NCBI RefSeq assembly: GCF_009689005.1
Contig: NZ_AP021879.1
Coordinates: 3,658,001 to 3,722,000 of the forward strand
DNA length: 64,000 nucleotides
Direction of reading: 5' to 3'
Source of the DNA: Desulfosarcina ovata subsp. ovata
GTDB lineage: Bacteria; Desulfobacterota; Desulfobacteria; Desulfobacterales; Desulfosarcinaceae
Shown here: in pieces, positions 1-8,327 of the stretch
How the letters are laid out: every line of letters starts with the position of its first letter
Position numbering within the stretch: the first letter of the stretch is position 1
Notes under the pieces: generated by a model
Told to the model about the DNA's origin: nothing
What the model saw: the letters and a program-made list of their open reading frames with translations, nothing else
The model's database searches: none
Made by a program: the position numbers and the translations under genes

Positions 1-1370
1 CGGTCGTTTTTCAAGGGATCGAGCAGGCCTCGGTTGGCCAATTCCGTGACCGCCGGCTTAGGATCCCGGACGCCGATGCCGGCCCATGCGGCCGTTATTC
101 TTCTCAAATCGAATGTGGCCGGTTTGGGGGCCAATGCGCCCAGGGCGGCGAAACAGATTCTCGTTTTTTCATCCAAACGGTCCGTGCTCTTTCGAAACAG
201 CATTTCCACGGTGGGAATCCTGCCGTCCACCGGGTCGAAAAGATCGTGGGGGGCACGCTCTTGGAAAACCGAGCTGATGCTTTCTATCAGTTCATCCAAC
301 AGCTTCTTTACGTTGCCGGGCCAGATTTCGGATTCCATTCTCAGCATGCGGCCGACAACATGAATTGCCAGCGGCAGGTTTTCCAGGGCGTTTACCAGTT
401 CAATACACCGCTCGTTATTTTCTTCGACCACCGCCGGTATCAAGATCTTCAGCAATGTCATGGAATCTGCCTCTCTGAAAACATCCAATCGATAGACCGA
501 CTCCGGAGCGTAGACCAGGTGCTGAGCGATTTCCGGGGATCGTGAGGTGATAATCAGCGCGTTGGTGTCCCCCACGGATTGCCTGAAACCGGCCACGTGA
601 TCCACTTCCCAGGCGTCATCCAACAAGAGCAGCAACCGTTTGCCGGCGACCCGGTCCCGCAAAATGGAAATGGCTTTATCCAGACTGGTGGTTTGCCGCA
701 GCTCCCGGCTGTCCAGCAAATGACGCTGCCCCAGGGTGCTGAATCCCGTAATCGGATTGAATCCCACCCCCATCGGCATCCAGATGATCCCGTCCGGAAA
801 ACCATCCTGCACGGCGGCATCGTTGGCCAGGGCGGCGGCAAAGGTGGTCTTGCCCACGCCGGGCCATCCATGGATGGCGATCATCTGACCATTGGTTTCG
901 GCGGTGAGAAGATCCCTGATTGTCTCCAGGTCCGAGCCTCTTCCCACAAAAATTGGCGGCGTCGAAGGAATGGAGATGATTGTTTTACCATCTGTCGGCT
1001 CGATATATTCCGGTTCGATGGGATTCGTGCCGGCTTTCATCACCCTTGGTTTTGCACGATAAAGGGCATTGGTGAGGTCTCTTTCGGCGATGCGCTCATC
1101 GACAAAGGCCTGGGCTTCCAGGCCGAAGAAAGCCGCCACCTGATCCACGCGTTTAAGGGGCAGCCCCTCCTTGGGCCATCTACGGATCTGCTTCAAATCG
1201 TAGTAATCAACAAATCTCGCCCACCGTGGTGCCCAGATCTGCTTACGGTTACTGCCATGCTTGTTTTCTTCAACGATTTCTTCGTAGCTGGAAGTAAATA
1301 AGGTAACGGCCAGCCCGAATCGCCTGCCGGCCAGTTGCGAGCGTTTGTCCGTTTTTCTTCCCGCTGTCAT
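1..1370 (-). CDS. NB-ARC (STAND) ATPase with N-terminal HTH-like domain, 3' end outside window
   Basis: 456 codons are visible; the C-terminus lies beyond the left edge. The ATG at 1370 has GGAG upstream. Residues ~1-100 look like a helix-turn-helix or adaptor region (LKQIRRW...KRVDQVAAFFGLE). Residues ~145-420 are an NB-ARC module: Walker A GWPGVGKTT, Walker B LLLLLDDAW, a sensor-like ALIITSR, and a GLPL-like motif NLPLAIHVVG, followed by a helical winged-helix-type region. STAND ATPases are signal-dependent switches; in bacteria they act as transcription activators or antiphage sensors. The sensor and effector repeats expected at the C-terminus are not visible, so the role stays open. It starts 37 bp after the TonB receptor gene on the same strand and could be cotranscribed. 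The domain call is firm; the biological role is not. Confidence 0.85.
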   Translation of the reverse strand, partial: MTAGRKTDKRSQLAGRRFGLAVTLFTSSYEEIVEENKHGSNRKQIWAPRWARFVDYYDLKQIRRWPKEGLPLKRVDQVAAFFGLEAQAFVDERIAERDLTNALYRAKPRVMKAGTNPIEPEYIEPTDGKTIISIPSTPPIFVGRGSDLETIRDLLTAETNGQMIAIHGWPGVGKTTFAAALANDAAVQDGFPDGIIWMPMGVGFNPITGFSTLGQRHLLDSRELRQTTSLDKAISILRDRVAGKRLLLLLDDAWEVDHVAGFRQSVGDTNALIITSRSPEIAQHLVYAPESVYRLDVFREADSMTLLKILIPAVVEENNERCIELVNALENLPLAIHVVGRMLRMESEIWPGNVKKLLDELIESISSVFQERAPHDLFDPVDGRIPTVEMLFRKSTDRLDEKTRICFAALGALAPKPATFDLRRITAAWAGIGVRDPKPAVTELANRGLLDPLKND

Positions 1371-1407
1371 TTAGCACTCCGTATCGATAAGTGTTCCGGT
1401 ATCATCT

Positions 1408-3264
1408 TCAAAAAACAAACTGCAGCCCCCCCTCCACCCAGCGCCCCGGTTTGGGCCAGTTGGGGCGGACGATATAGTCGGAATCGGTCAGGTTATGGAT
1501 ATTGGCGAACAGCTTGTATCGACCGTATGATGTTGGCGTGGGCAGGCGAAACGTGAGCTTGTAATCCCAGACGAACCGCTTGTCCCGGGTTTCCGGAAAA
1601 CTGGAATTGTGGTCGACCATCCGACCCACCAGCGTGTGGGTGAAGCGTCCCCCTGTGTACAGGACTCGCGCCGTATAGATCAGTTTCGGAATATCCTCGA
1701 TTCTCTCGTCGGTCTTCTCGTTGAAAACATCCACGTAAGTGCCGCCGAAATGGAACGCCAAACCGAAATCCGAAAATACGCTGACACCGCCTTCGATTCC
1801 CTGGCGGGTCACCGTTTCGATGTTTTGATGCCGCTCGGTTTCGTAATTGTAAGTGATCAGGTCGTCCACATCGGCCCGGAAAAAAGTAAGCTCGACCTTG
1901 AAATACCGGTTCGGCTGAATCTGCCCGCCGATCTGATAATTGACGGCCGTTTCCGCCTTAAGGTCCGGATTCCCATAGGTGGGATCGTTGACCAAGGACG
2001 CCGGCGGCGCCGAAAATCCCCGGGACACCTGGGCTCGGATCAATGCATCGTATCGCGAAAACGGGTAAACCGCGCCAAGGGAGGGGCTGAGTTCGTTTCC
2101 GAAATTGAAATTGTCGTCATAACGCAGGCCGGCGTTGACATGGACCGGCCCCATGGCGATGGTGTCGTTGACCCAGACCGCCCAATTTCGGGTGTCATAG
2201 GCTTCCTGGTAATAGGTCCAATCATACTTCCCCCAATCGATATCGCATCCGGCGGTCACCGCATGCTGCCTAGGGGCGTCCCATTGCATGCGGGCGCTCC
2301 CCCCCCACAGTTCATCTTCATAGTCACTGTAGAGTTCCCGATGATCGACATACACATCATCGACTCGTGTCTCGTATCGATGGTGCCGCAGTTCCACGGT
2401 CAGGATCGTCGCATCGGTCGGAGCGGTTTCGAAAGACAGGGTTTGGTAGGCCCGCCGCTGTTCCCGGTCATCCCAGAAATCCGGCTCGTCCGGCAGCCAC
2501 TCGGCATCTCGCCCGGTATTGGAAAAGGCGACGAAACGGACCTGGCCGGTTTGGCCCACACCATAATCGAGTTTGGCGTATCCCCCGTTCTGACGATATT
2601 CGGAATGGTCAAAGAATCCGTCGCTCTTTTCATGCACACCGGACACCAGCCAGCCCAATTGTCCCTTGAAACCGCTGACGCCGGCCCGGATCCGACGGGT
2701 ATGGTTTTCGCCGCAGGAACCGGTGGCATCGATGGAAAGGGGCTTTTTCCGGTCAGGGTCCTTGGTGATAATGTTGATCACGCCTCCCAGCGAAGAGCCC
2801 CAGGCGGCCGATGCCACCCCCTTGACCACCTCTATTTTTTCTATATTATCAACGGGCAGATAAGCCAGATCGGTTTGCGGGTTGGCCATCATTTCCAGGG
2901 GAACATTGTCCTGGTACACGGCCACGTGCCTTGTCTCGCACCCTTGAATACTGATTCCATTAGCCGGACTTCCGGGCCCGCTGTCGATCTCCACAAATAC
3001 CCCGGGGAGGTACTGCAGCACCTCGGCGACATTGGTGGCCGGCAGACGTTCAATCTCCTCGGCCGTGATCACGGTCACGTTGGCGGTGGTCTGATCCTCA
3101 CGAACCGGAGACCGGGTGGCGGTCACCACAACCGGTTCTATAACATACGCGTTTTCCGGGGATAGCTCCGCGGCGGGTGCAATCGAAATGCAAAAAAGCA
3201 GCAGAACCAGTGCGCCAATGCAGGCAGTTGTCCAGAAAGCAGAAGATATCACTGTTGAACTCAA
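1408..3264 (-). CDS. TonB-dependent outer-membrane receptor
   Basis: This 618-residue outer-membrane receptor would take up a ligand using TonB energy. The N-terminus has a hydrophobic signal segment (~11-32). A TonB-box-like stretch with VVVTATRSP follows, then a plug domain (~55-165, with EVLQYLPGVFVE and KGVASAAWGSSLGGVINIITK). The rest is a 22-strand-type beta barrel ending in the typical terminal Phe. Length and plug motifs resemble BtuB-like receptors, but the substrate (cobalamin, siderophore or other) cannot be told. The start is TTG, with an in-frame GTG four codons later as the alternative. The first codon overlaps the stop of the upstream sigma54 regulator by 4 bp, so translation is probably coupled. 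It may belong to a small regulator-receptor-ATPase operon. Confidence 0.9.
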   Translation of the reverse strand: MSSTVISSAFWTTACIGALVLLLFCISIAPAAELSPENAYVIEPVVVTATRSPVREDQTTANVTVITAEEIERLPATNVAEVLQYLPGVFVEIDSGPGSPANGISIQGCETRHVAVYQDNVPLEMMANPQTDLAYLPVDNIEKIEVVKGVASAAWGSSLGGVINIITKDPDRKKPLSIDATGSCGENHTRRIRAGVSGFKGQLGWLVSGVHEKSDGFFDHSEYRQNGGYAKLDYGVGQTGQVRFVAFSNTGRDAEWLPDEPDFWDDREQRRAYQTLSFETAPTDATILTVELRHHRYETRVDDVYVDHRELYSDYEDELWGGSARMQWDAPRQHAVTAGCDIDWGKYDWTYYQEAYDTRNWAVWVNDTIAMGPVHVNAGLRYDDNFNFGNELSPSLGAVYPFSRYDALIRAQVSRGFSAPPASLVNDPTYGNPDLKAETAVNYQIGGQIQPNRYFKVELTFFRADVDDLITYNYETERHQNIETVTRQGIEGGVSVFSDFGLAFHFGGTYVDVFNEKTDERIEDIPKLIYTARVLYTGGRFTHTLVGRMVDHNSSFPETRDKRFVWDYKLTFRLPTPTSYGRYKLFANIHNLTDSDYIVRPNWPKPGRWVEGGLQFVF

Positions 3265-4607
3265 TACTCCAGTCGGTACTTTTTGACCTTCTCGATCAAT
3301 GTTTTTCGGCTGATGCCCAAGAGCTGGGCGGCCTGGCTCTTGTTGCCGTCGGTTCGCCGAAGGGCCAGGTCCATGGTAAACTTCTCCATCTCCACCAGGT
3401 TGAGATCGGAAAGTTCCGCCTCGTTGGTCGCCGCGTCAAAGGGAAGGTCAGCGGTGGTGATCGTGTCGTCCCGGCAGATGATCACCGCCCGTTCAATGAC
3501 ATTGATCAGTTCGCGCACGTTACCGGGCCAGTCGTACCGTCGCAGGGCGTGCAGGGCTGCCTCGGACAGGCCTTGGATGCTACGTCCGTATCGTTGACCG
3601 AATTGGGTCAGATAGTAGCTGGCCAACAGGGGAATATCTTCCCTGCGCTGCCTGAGGGGCGGCATTTCGATCCCATAGACGTTGATACGATAAAATAGGT
3701 CGCTGCGAAAAGTCCCCATCCCCATTTTTTTCTTCAGGTCCTGGTTGGTTGCCGCAATCAGGCGAAAGTCCGATTTAACGGCCGCCGTGCCCCCCACCCG
3801 GGTAAACCGTTTGGATTCCAGGACACGCAACAGTTTGGTCTGGAATGTGGCGGGCGCGTCCCCGATCTCGTCCAGAAACAGGGTGCCCTGGTCGGCCATT
3901 TCAAAAAACCCCAGGTGCCGATCGACCGCTCCCGTAAAGGCGCCCCGTTCATGCCCGAACAATTCGCTCTCCAGCACGCCGGAAGAAAACTCGCCGCAGT
4001 TAACCGCAAAAAAGGTCTCGGAAAGCCGGCCGCTTTGCTCGTGGATCAGCTGGGCCACCAGCTCTTTGCCCGAACCGGTCTCGCCGGAAATCAGCACCGT
4101 GGCCGGCAGCCCGGCCACCAACTGGATCGATTCGACCACCTTTTGGATGGCAGGGGAGCGGCCGATGAGTGTTGCCGGCGGCTTCATCCCCAGTTCCCGT
4201 TTTTTCTTGAATATGGCCAGGTGGCGCTGCATCTGACCTTTTGCCAGGGCTTCGCGTACCGTGGCCCAGAAAAGCGGCAACTTGTCGGTAATGGGCTTTT
4301 CGAAATAGTGAAAAGCCCCCTGCTGGACCGCCTGGACCGCCTGCTCGGTGGAACCGAAGGCCGTAATCAGAATCACCGGGGTCGCCGGTGCCCGATCACT
4401 TACCCGATGAAACAGGTCGAGACCGCTCATCGCCGGCATCTGGACATCGGAAATGATCAGATCAGGGGGATCGCGGTCCAACGCATCAAGCGCCTTTTGC
4501 GGGCAATCAAAGGTGTTGAGGTCAAAATCCTGATCCTCGGTAAGGGAAGCAAAAAGATCTAGAAACGCCTCGTTGTCATCGACAAGGAAAATTGTAGGTC
4601 TGCTCAT
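3261..4607 (-). CDS. Sigma54-dependent response regulator (NtrC family)
   Basis: This 448-residue activator has three domains. The receiver (~5-118) has the acidic pair VDDN, the phospho-Asp in ISDVQMP, and Lys in EKP. The AAA+ domain (~140-375) has Walker A GETGSGKE and the sigma54-contact loop GAFTGA, followed by the Walker B region TLFLDEIGDAP. The C-terminus is a Fis-type HTH (NKSQAAQLLGISRKTL). The full domain set indicates an active enhancer-binding protein. The start is placed at the ATG at 4607. No partner histidine kinase is adjacent. The stop overlaps the TonB receptor start. A sigma54-like promoter and an inverted repeat lie just upstream, on the opposite strand, and are plausible targets. 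Confidence 0.93.
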   Translation of the reverse strand: MSRPTIFLVDDNEAFLDLFASLTEDQDFDLNTFDCPQKALDALDRDPPDLIISDVQMPAMSGLDLFHRVSDRAPATPVILITAFGSTEQAVQAVQQGAFHYFEKPITDKLPLFWATVREALAKGQMQRHLAIFKKKRELGMKPPATLIGRSPAIQKVVESIQLVAGLPATVLISGETGSGKELVAQLIHEQSGRLSETFFAVNCGEFSSGVLESELFGHERGAFTGAVDRHLGFFEMADQGTLFLDEIGDAPATFQTKLLRVLESKRFTRVGGTAAVKSDFRLIAATNQDLKKKMGMGTFRSDLFYRINVYGIEMPPLRQRREDIPLLASYYLTQFGQRYGRSIQGLSEAALHALRRYDWPGNVRELINVIERAVIICRDDTITTADLPFDAATNEAELSDLNLVEMEKFTMDLALRRTDGNKSQAAQLLGISRKTLIEKVKKYRLEY

Positions 4608-4715
4608 GGTCAATCACGACGTCAGGCTGAATAGTATTTTTTCAGAACCGTTTCTCCGGCACCCAAGCCTGTGTAAGAAGGTGACAGAAAACCAGGACAA
4701 AATGGGCAAACAACC

Positions 4716-4730
4716 GTAACCGATCGTTAC
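4716..4730. promoter_or_regulatory. Inverted repeat, possible enhancer site
   Basis: GTAACCGATCGTTAC is an imperfect inverted repeat with arms GTAAC/GTTAC. It lies about 85 bp upstream of a sigma54-like promoter and next to an NtrC-family regulator gene, which is the usual position for an upstream activator site. Binding is inferred from position only. Confidence 0.35.
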
Positions 4731-4811
4731 AGAATCGCATTGCTATCCCACCACAGGCAAAAAAAACCTTTTTATATCAATAGGTTTAATCGATAGCCAT
4801 TCATTCATCGA

Positions 4812-4828
4812 TTGGCACTGCTTTTGTA
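4812..4828 (+). promoter_or_regulatory. Sigma54-like -24/-12 promoter
   Basis: TTGGCACTGCTTTTGTA matches the -24 element TGGCAC fully and has the right spacing to a -12 element TTGTA, where the consensus is TTGCA. It would drive the PAS gene to its right, with a transcription start near 4840. The one mismatch is at a strongly conserved -12 base, so it could be weak. Confidence 0.45.
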
Positions 4829-4916
4829 TAAAAACTACTGTTTAAAGAAATAAAAACTATAACCGCATCGTAAATGCAAGGTAAAATCCATTAATTTCCA
4901 AATGAACAAATGACTC

Positions 4917-5627
4917 ATGATTCCCGCCTCGATCGTAAAACGGCACCGCGATTCCATCAGGCAAAAACTGAAACTCACTGACATGACCGGACTGGTCCTC
5001 TATGAGATTAACAACGGATACACACCCTCATCGCGAAACGACCCCATGAACTATCCAAATGACATCCTTGATCATCTACCGGTAATTATCTCGGTAATCG
5101 ACATGCAAACCCATGAAGTGCTCTACGCCAGTCGGCACATGAAGAAAATATTCGGTGACATCGCTGAAAAAATGTGCTGGCAGGTGTTTCAGAAGGATCA
5201 AAGTGGCCCGTGCCAGTTCTGCAGCAATCATCAGCTGATGGACGAGGAAGGTTTGCCCACCGGAAGCTGCCGGCGGCAGGTGAAAAATGAGTTGACCCAG
5301 TGCTGGTACGACATCATCGACGTAGCGACGATGACGGAGGACGGCCGCATGGTCAAAATGGGCATTGCCATCGACATCACCGATCAGATGACACAACAGC
5401 CATCCCGCCGGCCCCGGCGCGGCCCCGAAAATGACGACCCCGACCGATTGGAGGCGATGGTTGTGGTCTGCTCCCATTGCAACAAACTGCGTGACGAATC
5501 CGGCCAATGGGAGTCGCCAGCAGGCTATTTCCACAAGCATCTCGGGACCCATGTCAGCCATGGCATCTGCGAGAAATGCGCGGCCAAACTGTATCCCTGG
5601 ATTTTTGATGGGAAAGAGGATGATTGA
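4917..5627 (+). CDS. PAS-domain protein with cysteine-rich tail, fused to a LuxR-HTH remnant
   Basis: This 236-residue frame has three parts. Residues 1-35 (IVKRHRDSIRQKLKLTDMTG) match the end of a LuxR/NarL-type HTH, but the frame is closed by a TGA just upstream, so the rest of that HTH is gone. Residues ~44-165 are a PAS domain starting MNYPNDILDHLPVIISVID and ending in GIAIDITDQ. Residues ~180-236 are a tail with paired cysteines (CSHCNKLRD and HGICEKCAAKLYP) that is common in PAS proteins of this phylum. There is no kinase or output domain. The functional start may be the ATG at 5046 (codon 44); neither start has a clear ribosome site. Bases 5461-5611 are repeated downstream at 5866-6016. 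Confidence 0.7.
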   Translation: MIPASIVKRHRDSIRQKLKLTDMTGLVLYEINNGYTPSSRNDPMNYPNDILDHLPVIISVIDMQTHEVLYASRHMKKIFGDIAEKMCWQVFQKDQSGPCQFCSNHQLMDEEGLPTGSCRRQVKNELTQCWYDIIDVATMTEDGRMVKMGIAIDITDQMTQQPSRRPRRGPENDDPDRLEAMVVVCSHCNKLRDESGQWESPAGYFHKHLGTHVSHGICEKCAAKLYPWIFDGKEDD

Positions 5628-5704
5628 CGGAACCGGATAGACAAAACGCATCGGGGGAAAGCCGAACACGTTCCCCCGACGTTTTTCAGGCTTGCCGGGC
5701 CTGC

Positions 5705-5865
5705 TGCCAGAACGGTTACATTTGCCGCAAGCGCTCGATGATGGGCGGCATCTTCTCGATGATGAAATCGATCTCTTCCTCCGTATTGTAAATGCTCAGG
5801 CTGTAACGGATCGATCCGTGGGCGGCGGTGAAGGGAACGCCCATGGCACGTAGCACATGGGACGG
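5705..5865 (-). pseudogene. Duplicated 3' fragment of nifS
   Basis: These bases align without gaps to 8335-8495, the last ~55 codons of nifS. There are six mismatches, all in the first 50 bases; the remaining ~110 bases are identical. In this copy the equivalent of MSPFWQR ends early (LRQM then TAA). It is not joined to a complete nifS. At 5865 it changes abruptly into a copy of the PAS gene tail. Confidence 0.85.
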
Positions 5866-6016
5866 TTGTGGTCTGCTCCCATTGCAACAAACTGCGTGAC
5901 GAATCCGGCCAATGGGAGTCGCCGGCAGGCTATTTCCATAAGCATCTCGGAACCTATGTCAGCCATGGCATCTGCGAGAAATGCGCGGCCAAACTGTATC
6001 CCTGGATTTTTGATGG
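5866..6016 (+). pseudogene. Duplicated 3' fragment of the PAS gene
   Basis: These 151 bases match 5461-5611, inside the PAS gene, with four mismatches and no gaps. The fragment encodes the cysteine-rich tail, but it has no PAS domain or start and stops matching at 6017. Its left edge is a sharp join to the nifS fragment, with only GG shared at the junction. Confidence 0.85.
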
Positions 6017-6085
6017 ACACTGATTGTTATCAATTAGTTCGTAGGATTCCGAAGCGGAGTTCGGTCACTGGTAATAGCGATTTAA

Positions 6086-6144
6086 TTCTTAGCCAAGATC
6101 ACCGGCTATTTTCTTAGCCAAAACCATCGAATATTTCTTGCCAA
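6086..6144 (+). repeat. Three direct repeats in the gap before the lipoprotein gene
   Basis: TTCTTAGCCAA occurs at 6086-6096 and 6111-6121, and a one-base-shorter form, TTCTTGCCAA, at 6135-6144. The spacing is 24-25 bp. The surrounding gap (6017-6401) is AT-rich and holds no convincing gene. The repeats could be an operator for the lipoprotein gene or plain tandem duplication. Confidence 0.5.
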
Positions 6145-6401
6145 CCATCCTCTCATTTCATCTAATTCCCTAAATATTTGATAGCACCACCGCAGCCTAT
6201 GTACGTAATGCGCAGCAAAGCTGTCTCCACAATATCTAAAACCAACCTAATATATTATTCATTGAGTAAAAAAACGAAACTATGGTATCAAAAAAATGAG
6301 ATTTAATTAAACTTTTGAGCATAAGCTGACGATTGTTACATTTTGAATACGTTCCTAACATCACCACAATTATCACAACTATTATGAAGAAAGGATGGTT
6401 A

Positions 6402-8270
6402 ATGATGCAGGGTGGCAGAGCATTAAATTCGAGGTTGATCATTTTGTTAATAGCGGTATCTCTCATGTTCATCGGCGTGGGATGTGGCGGTGGCGGCGGC
6501 GGCGGCAGTAGCGAAACAACTGAATCGACCGTCAGCGGTATCGCCGCTGCCGGGGCTCCCATTGTCGGGACCGTTAACATTCGCGGCGCCGACGGTGTCA
6601 CATCCTACAGCGCCATTGAGGCGGATGGCAGCTATACCGTGGATGTGAGCGCGATGACACCACCATTCGTTATTTGGGCCGATGGGAGTGCCAATGGTCG
6701 CAGTGTGACGCTTTACTCGACGATTGACGAACCCGGGACGGTTAACGTTACCCCCGCAACCGATGTCATTGTCGCTACTGCATTGGGACAAGATCCGGAG
6801 GATTATTATGACGACAATCCAGATGCCGGCCCACCATCCAGCGATGCAATGGAAGACGCCCAAAATTTGATCACGGACTTACTGTCGAGTGTTTTTGCAA
6901 GCCTGGATATGCCCCAAGATTTCGATTTGATGAACGGATCTTTTACTGTTGGTGAAGAAGGATTCGATCAGGTATTGGATGCGGTTAGCATGACATCAGA
7001 CGATACAACGGTGTCATTAACCGATAACGCGTCCGGCGAGGTTCTCTTTTCTGACGATTCGACTACCGATGGAATTGACGAAGAACTTTCTCCCGATGAG
7101 ATAGATGATATTGTTGGCCCGACCATTGACAGGATTGACCAAATCACTGAATCTTTTAACACAATTTTGGCTTTGTATGAGACGAGTGAACCCTCCCTTG
7201 ATACGTTGATGACCGTTGCGCGTCCATTGATGACCGACGATTTCCTAGATGATGGCAGCAATGCCGACGATATGCTTGAGCGATGGTTGATGGATGACGA
7301 CGAGGGTCCGATTGTCGGCATGTCACTGGTATCCGTTGCTCCTTATCGGGAAATGAAGAGCCATACTTTGCTTGGACAGACGATTGATGAAAAGGGAGAT
7401 TATGCTAATGGATTATGGTGTTATATAACAGTGAGATGGGGCGACAATATTGAAACTTTTCCTACCAGTTTCGTTCAATCGACCGAGGGTGCCGAGTGGA
7501 AGTGGTATGGCGATCGTAATCCTTTTTTAGACGGCGGCGATGTTGACGCCGAAGCCGTTCAAATTATTCAAGGCGATTACACCACCTACTATAGTGGTTT
7601 GGATGTTTGGATAGAAGATACAGGGAACGTTGCCTACACGTCGGGAATTGTCGCTGTCGTTATTATTAACAATTCCTTCCCCCTTATTGCAACGGACACG
7701 GATGATTCAATTCGTGGATTGGTGTTAGCACGCATGGATGATGTAAGCCCAGAATACAAAATCACGAACGTGGAAACGGCTTACCATTCAAATTTTTATT
7801 CCGAAACCGATGGGCTGGACATTGCCGGCATGACAGACATGGAGTTTCTATTCGTGGGTATAGATGAAGCAGGCACTCCGAAACTTGTCTGGATCGATGT
7901 TCTCTCTAGAAAGCCCCTGCATGAAACCGATCTTGAAAGCGACATGTTTCCGGTTCTCATTTCTCCGACAACTCTCGCGGAGCTGGACATTCCGGGTACG
8001 GTGACGGTTTCATGGCAGAATCCGTCAAATGAATACACTGATTTTGTGGATTGGGTCGATCTGAGCTGGTGGAATTACAATGGTGATACGCGAATGGACA
8101 GCGACAATCCTGCATGGTTGGATAGTTCTCTTGATCTTGCGGATTGGACATCTACTGCTTTTGATACCAGCGCCACCACCATTACCCAGCCGACGGGCGC
8201 CTGCATTGGAATACAAACACAAAGCGAAACGGATGACTTTGAATTCGAAACGATTTATTACCTGTATTAA
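6402..8270 (+). CDS. Predicted lipoprotein of unknown function
   Basis: This is a 622-residue protein if the ATG at 6402 is used; AGGA lies 7-10 bases upstream, better than the in-frame ATG at 6333. A hydrophobic signal (~9-24) ends in a lipobox-like GVGC, and the Cys is followed by a run of seven glycines. After this comes a carboxypeptidase-regulatory-like or Ig-like beta segment (SGIAAAGAPIVGTVNIRG) of the kind seen in exported proteins of Geobacter and related bacteria. The middle is strongly acidic, rich in D, E, S and T. No catalytic motif was recognised. The gene is AT-richer than its neighbours and lies between the two copies of a duplicated nifS end, suggesting arrival by rearrangement or transfer. 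It is probably anchored to the inner or outer membrane. Confidence 0.75.
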   Translation: MMQGGRALNSRLIILLIAVSLMFIGVGCGGGGGGGSSETTESTVSGIAAAGAPIVGTVNIRGADGVTSYSAIEADGSYTVDVSAMTPPFVIWADGSANGRSVTLYSTIDEPGTVNVTPATDVIVATALGQDPEDYYDDNPDAGPPSSDAMEDAQNLITDLLSSVFASLDMPQDFDLMNGSFTVGEEGFDQVLDAVSMTSDDTTVSLTDNASGEVLFSDDSTTDGIDEELSPDEIDDIVGPTIDRIDQITESFNTILALYETSEPSLDTLMTVARPLMTDDFLDDGSNADDMLERWLMDDDEGPIVGMSLVSVAPYREMKSHTLLGQTIDEKGDYANGLWCYITVRWGDNIETFPTSFVQSTEGAEWKWYGDRNPFLDGGDVDAEAVQIIQGDYTTYYSGLDVWIEDTGNVAYTSGIVAVVIINNSFPLIATDTDDSIRGLVLARMDDVSPEYKITNVETAYHSNFYSETDGLDIAGMTDMEFLFVGIDEAGTPKLVWIDVLSRKPLHETDLESDMFPVLISPTTLAELDIPGTVTVSWQNPSNEYTDFVDWVDLSWWNYNGDTRMDSDNPAWLDSSLDLADWTSTAFDTSATTITQPTGACIGIQTQSETDDFEFETIYYLY

Positions 8271-8291
8271 TTAGTACGAGAGAACCAATAG

Positions 8292-8322
8292 AGGGGGCTG
8301 GAGGTTTGACCTTCAGCCCCCT
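8292..8322. terminator. Bidirectional hairpin terminator
   Basis: A 14-bp stem (AGGGGGCTGGAGGT pairing with ACCTTCAGCCCCCT through one G-U) with a 3-base loop sits between the convergent lipoprotein and nifS genes. It is followed by TTATT on the plus strand. It can serve both genes. Confidence 0.8.
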
Positions 8323-8327
8323 TATTC

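Noticed and set aside
1609..3165. Long plus-strand open frame of 518 codons opposite the TonB receptor
   Set aside because: It is the antisense shadow of a clear receptor gene, lacks family motifs, and has the composition expected of an antisense frame.
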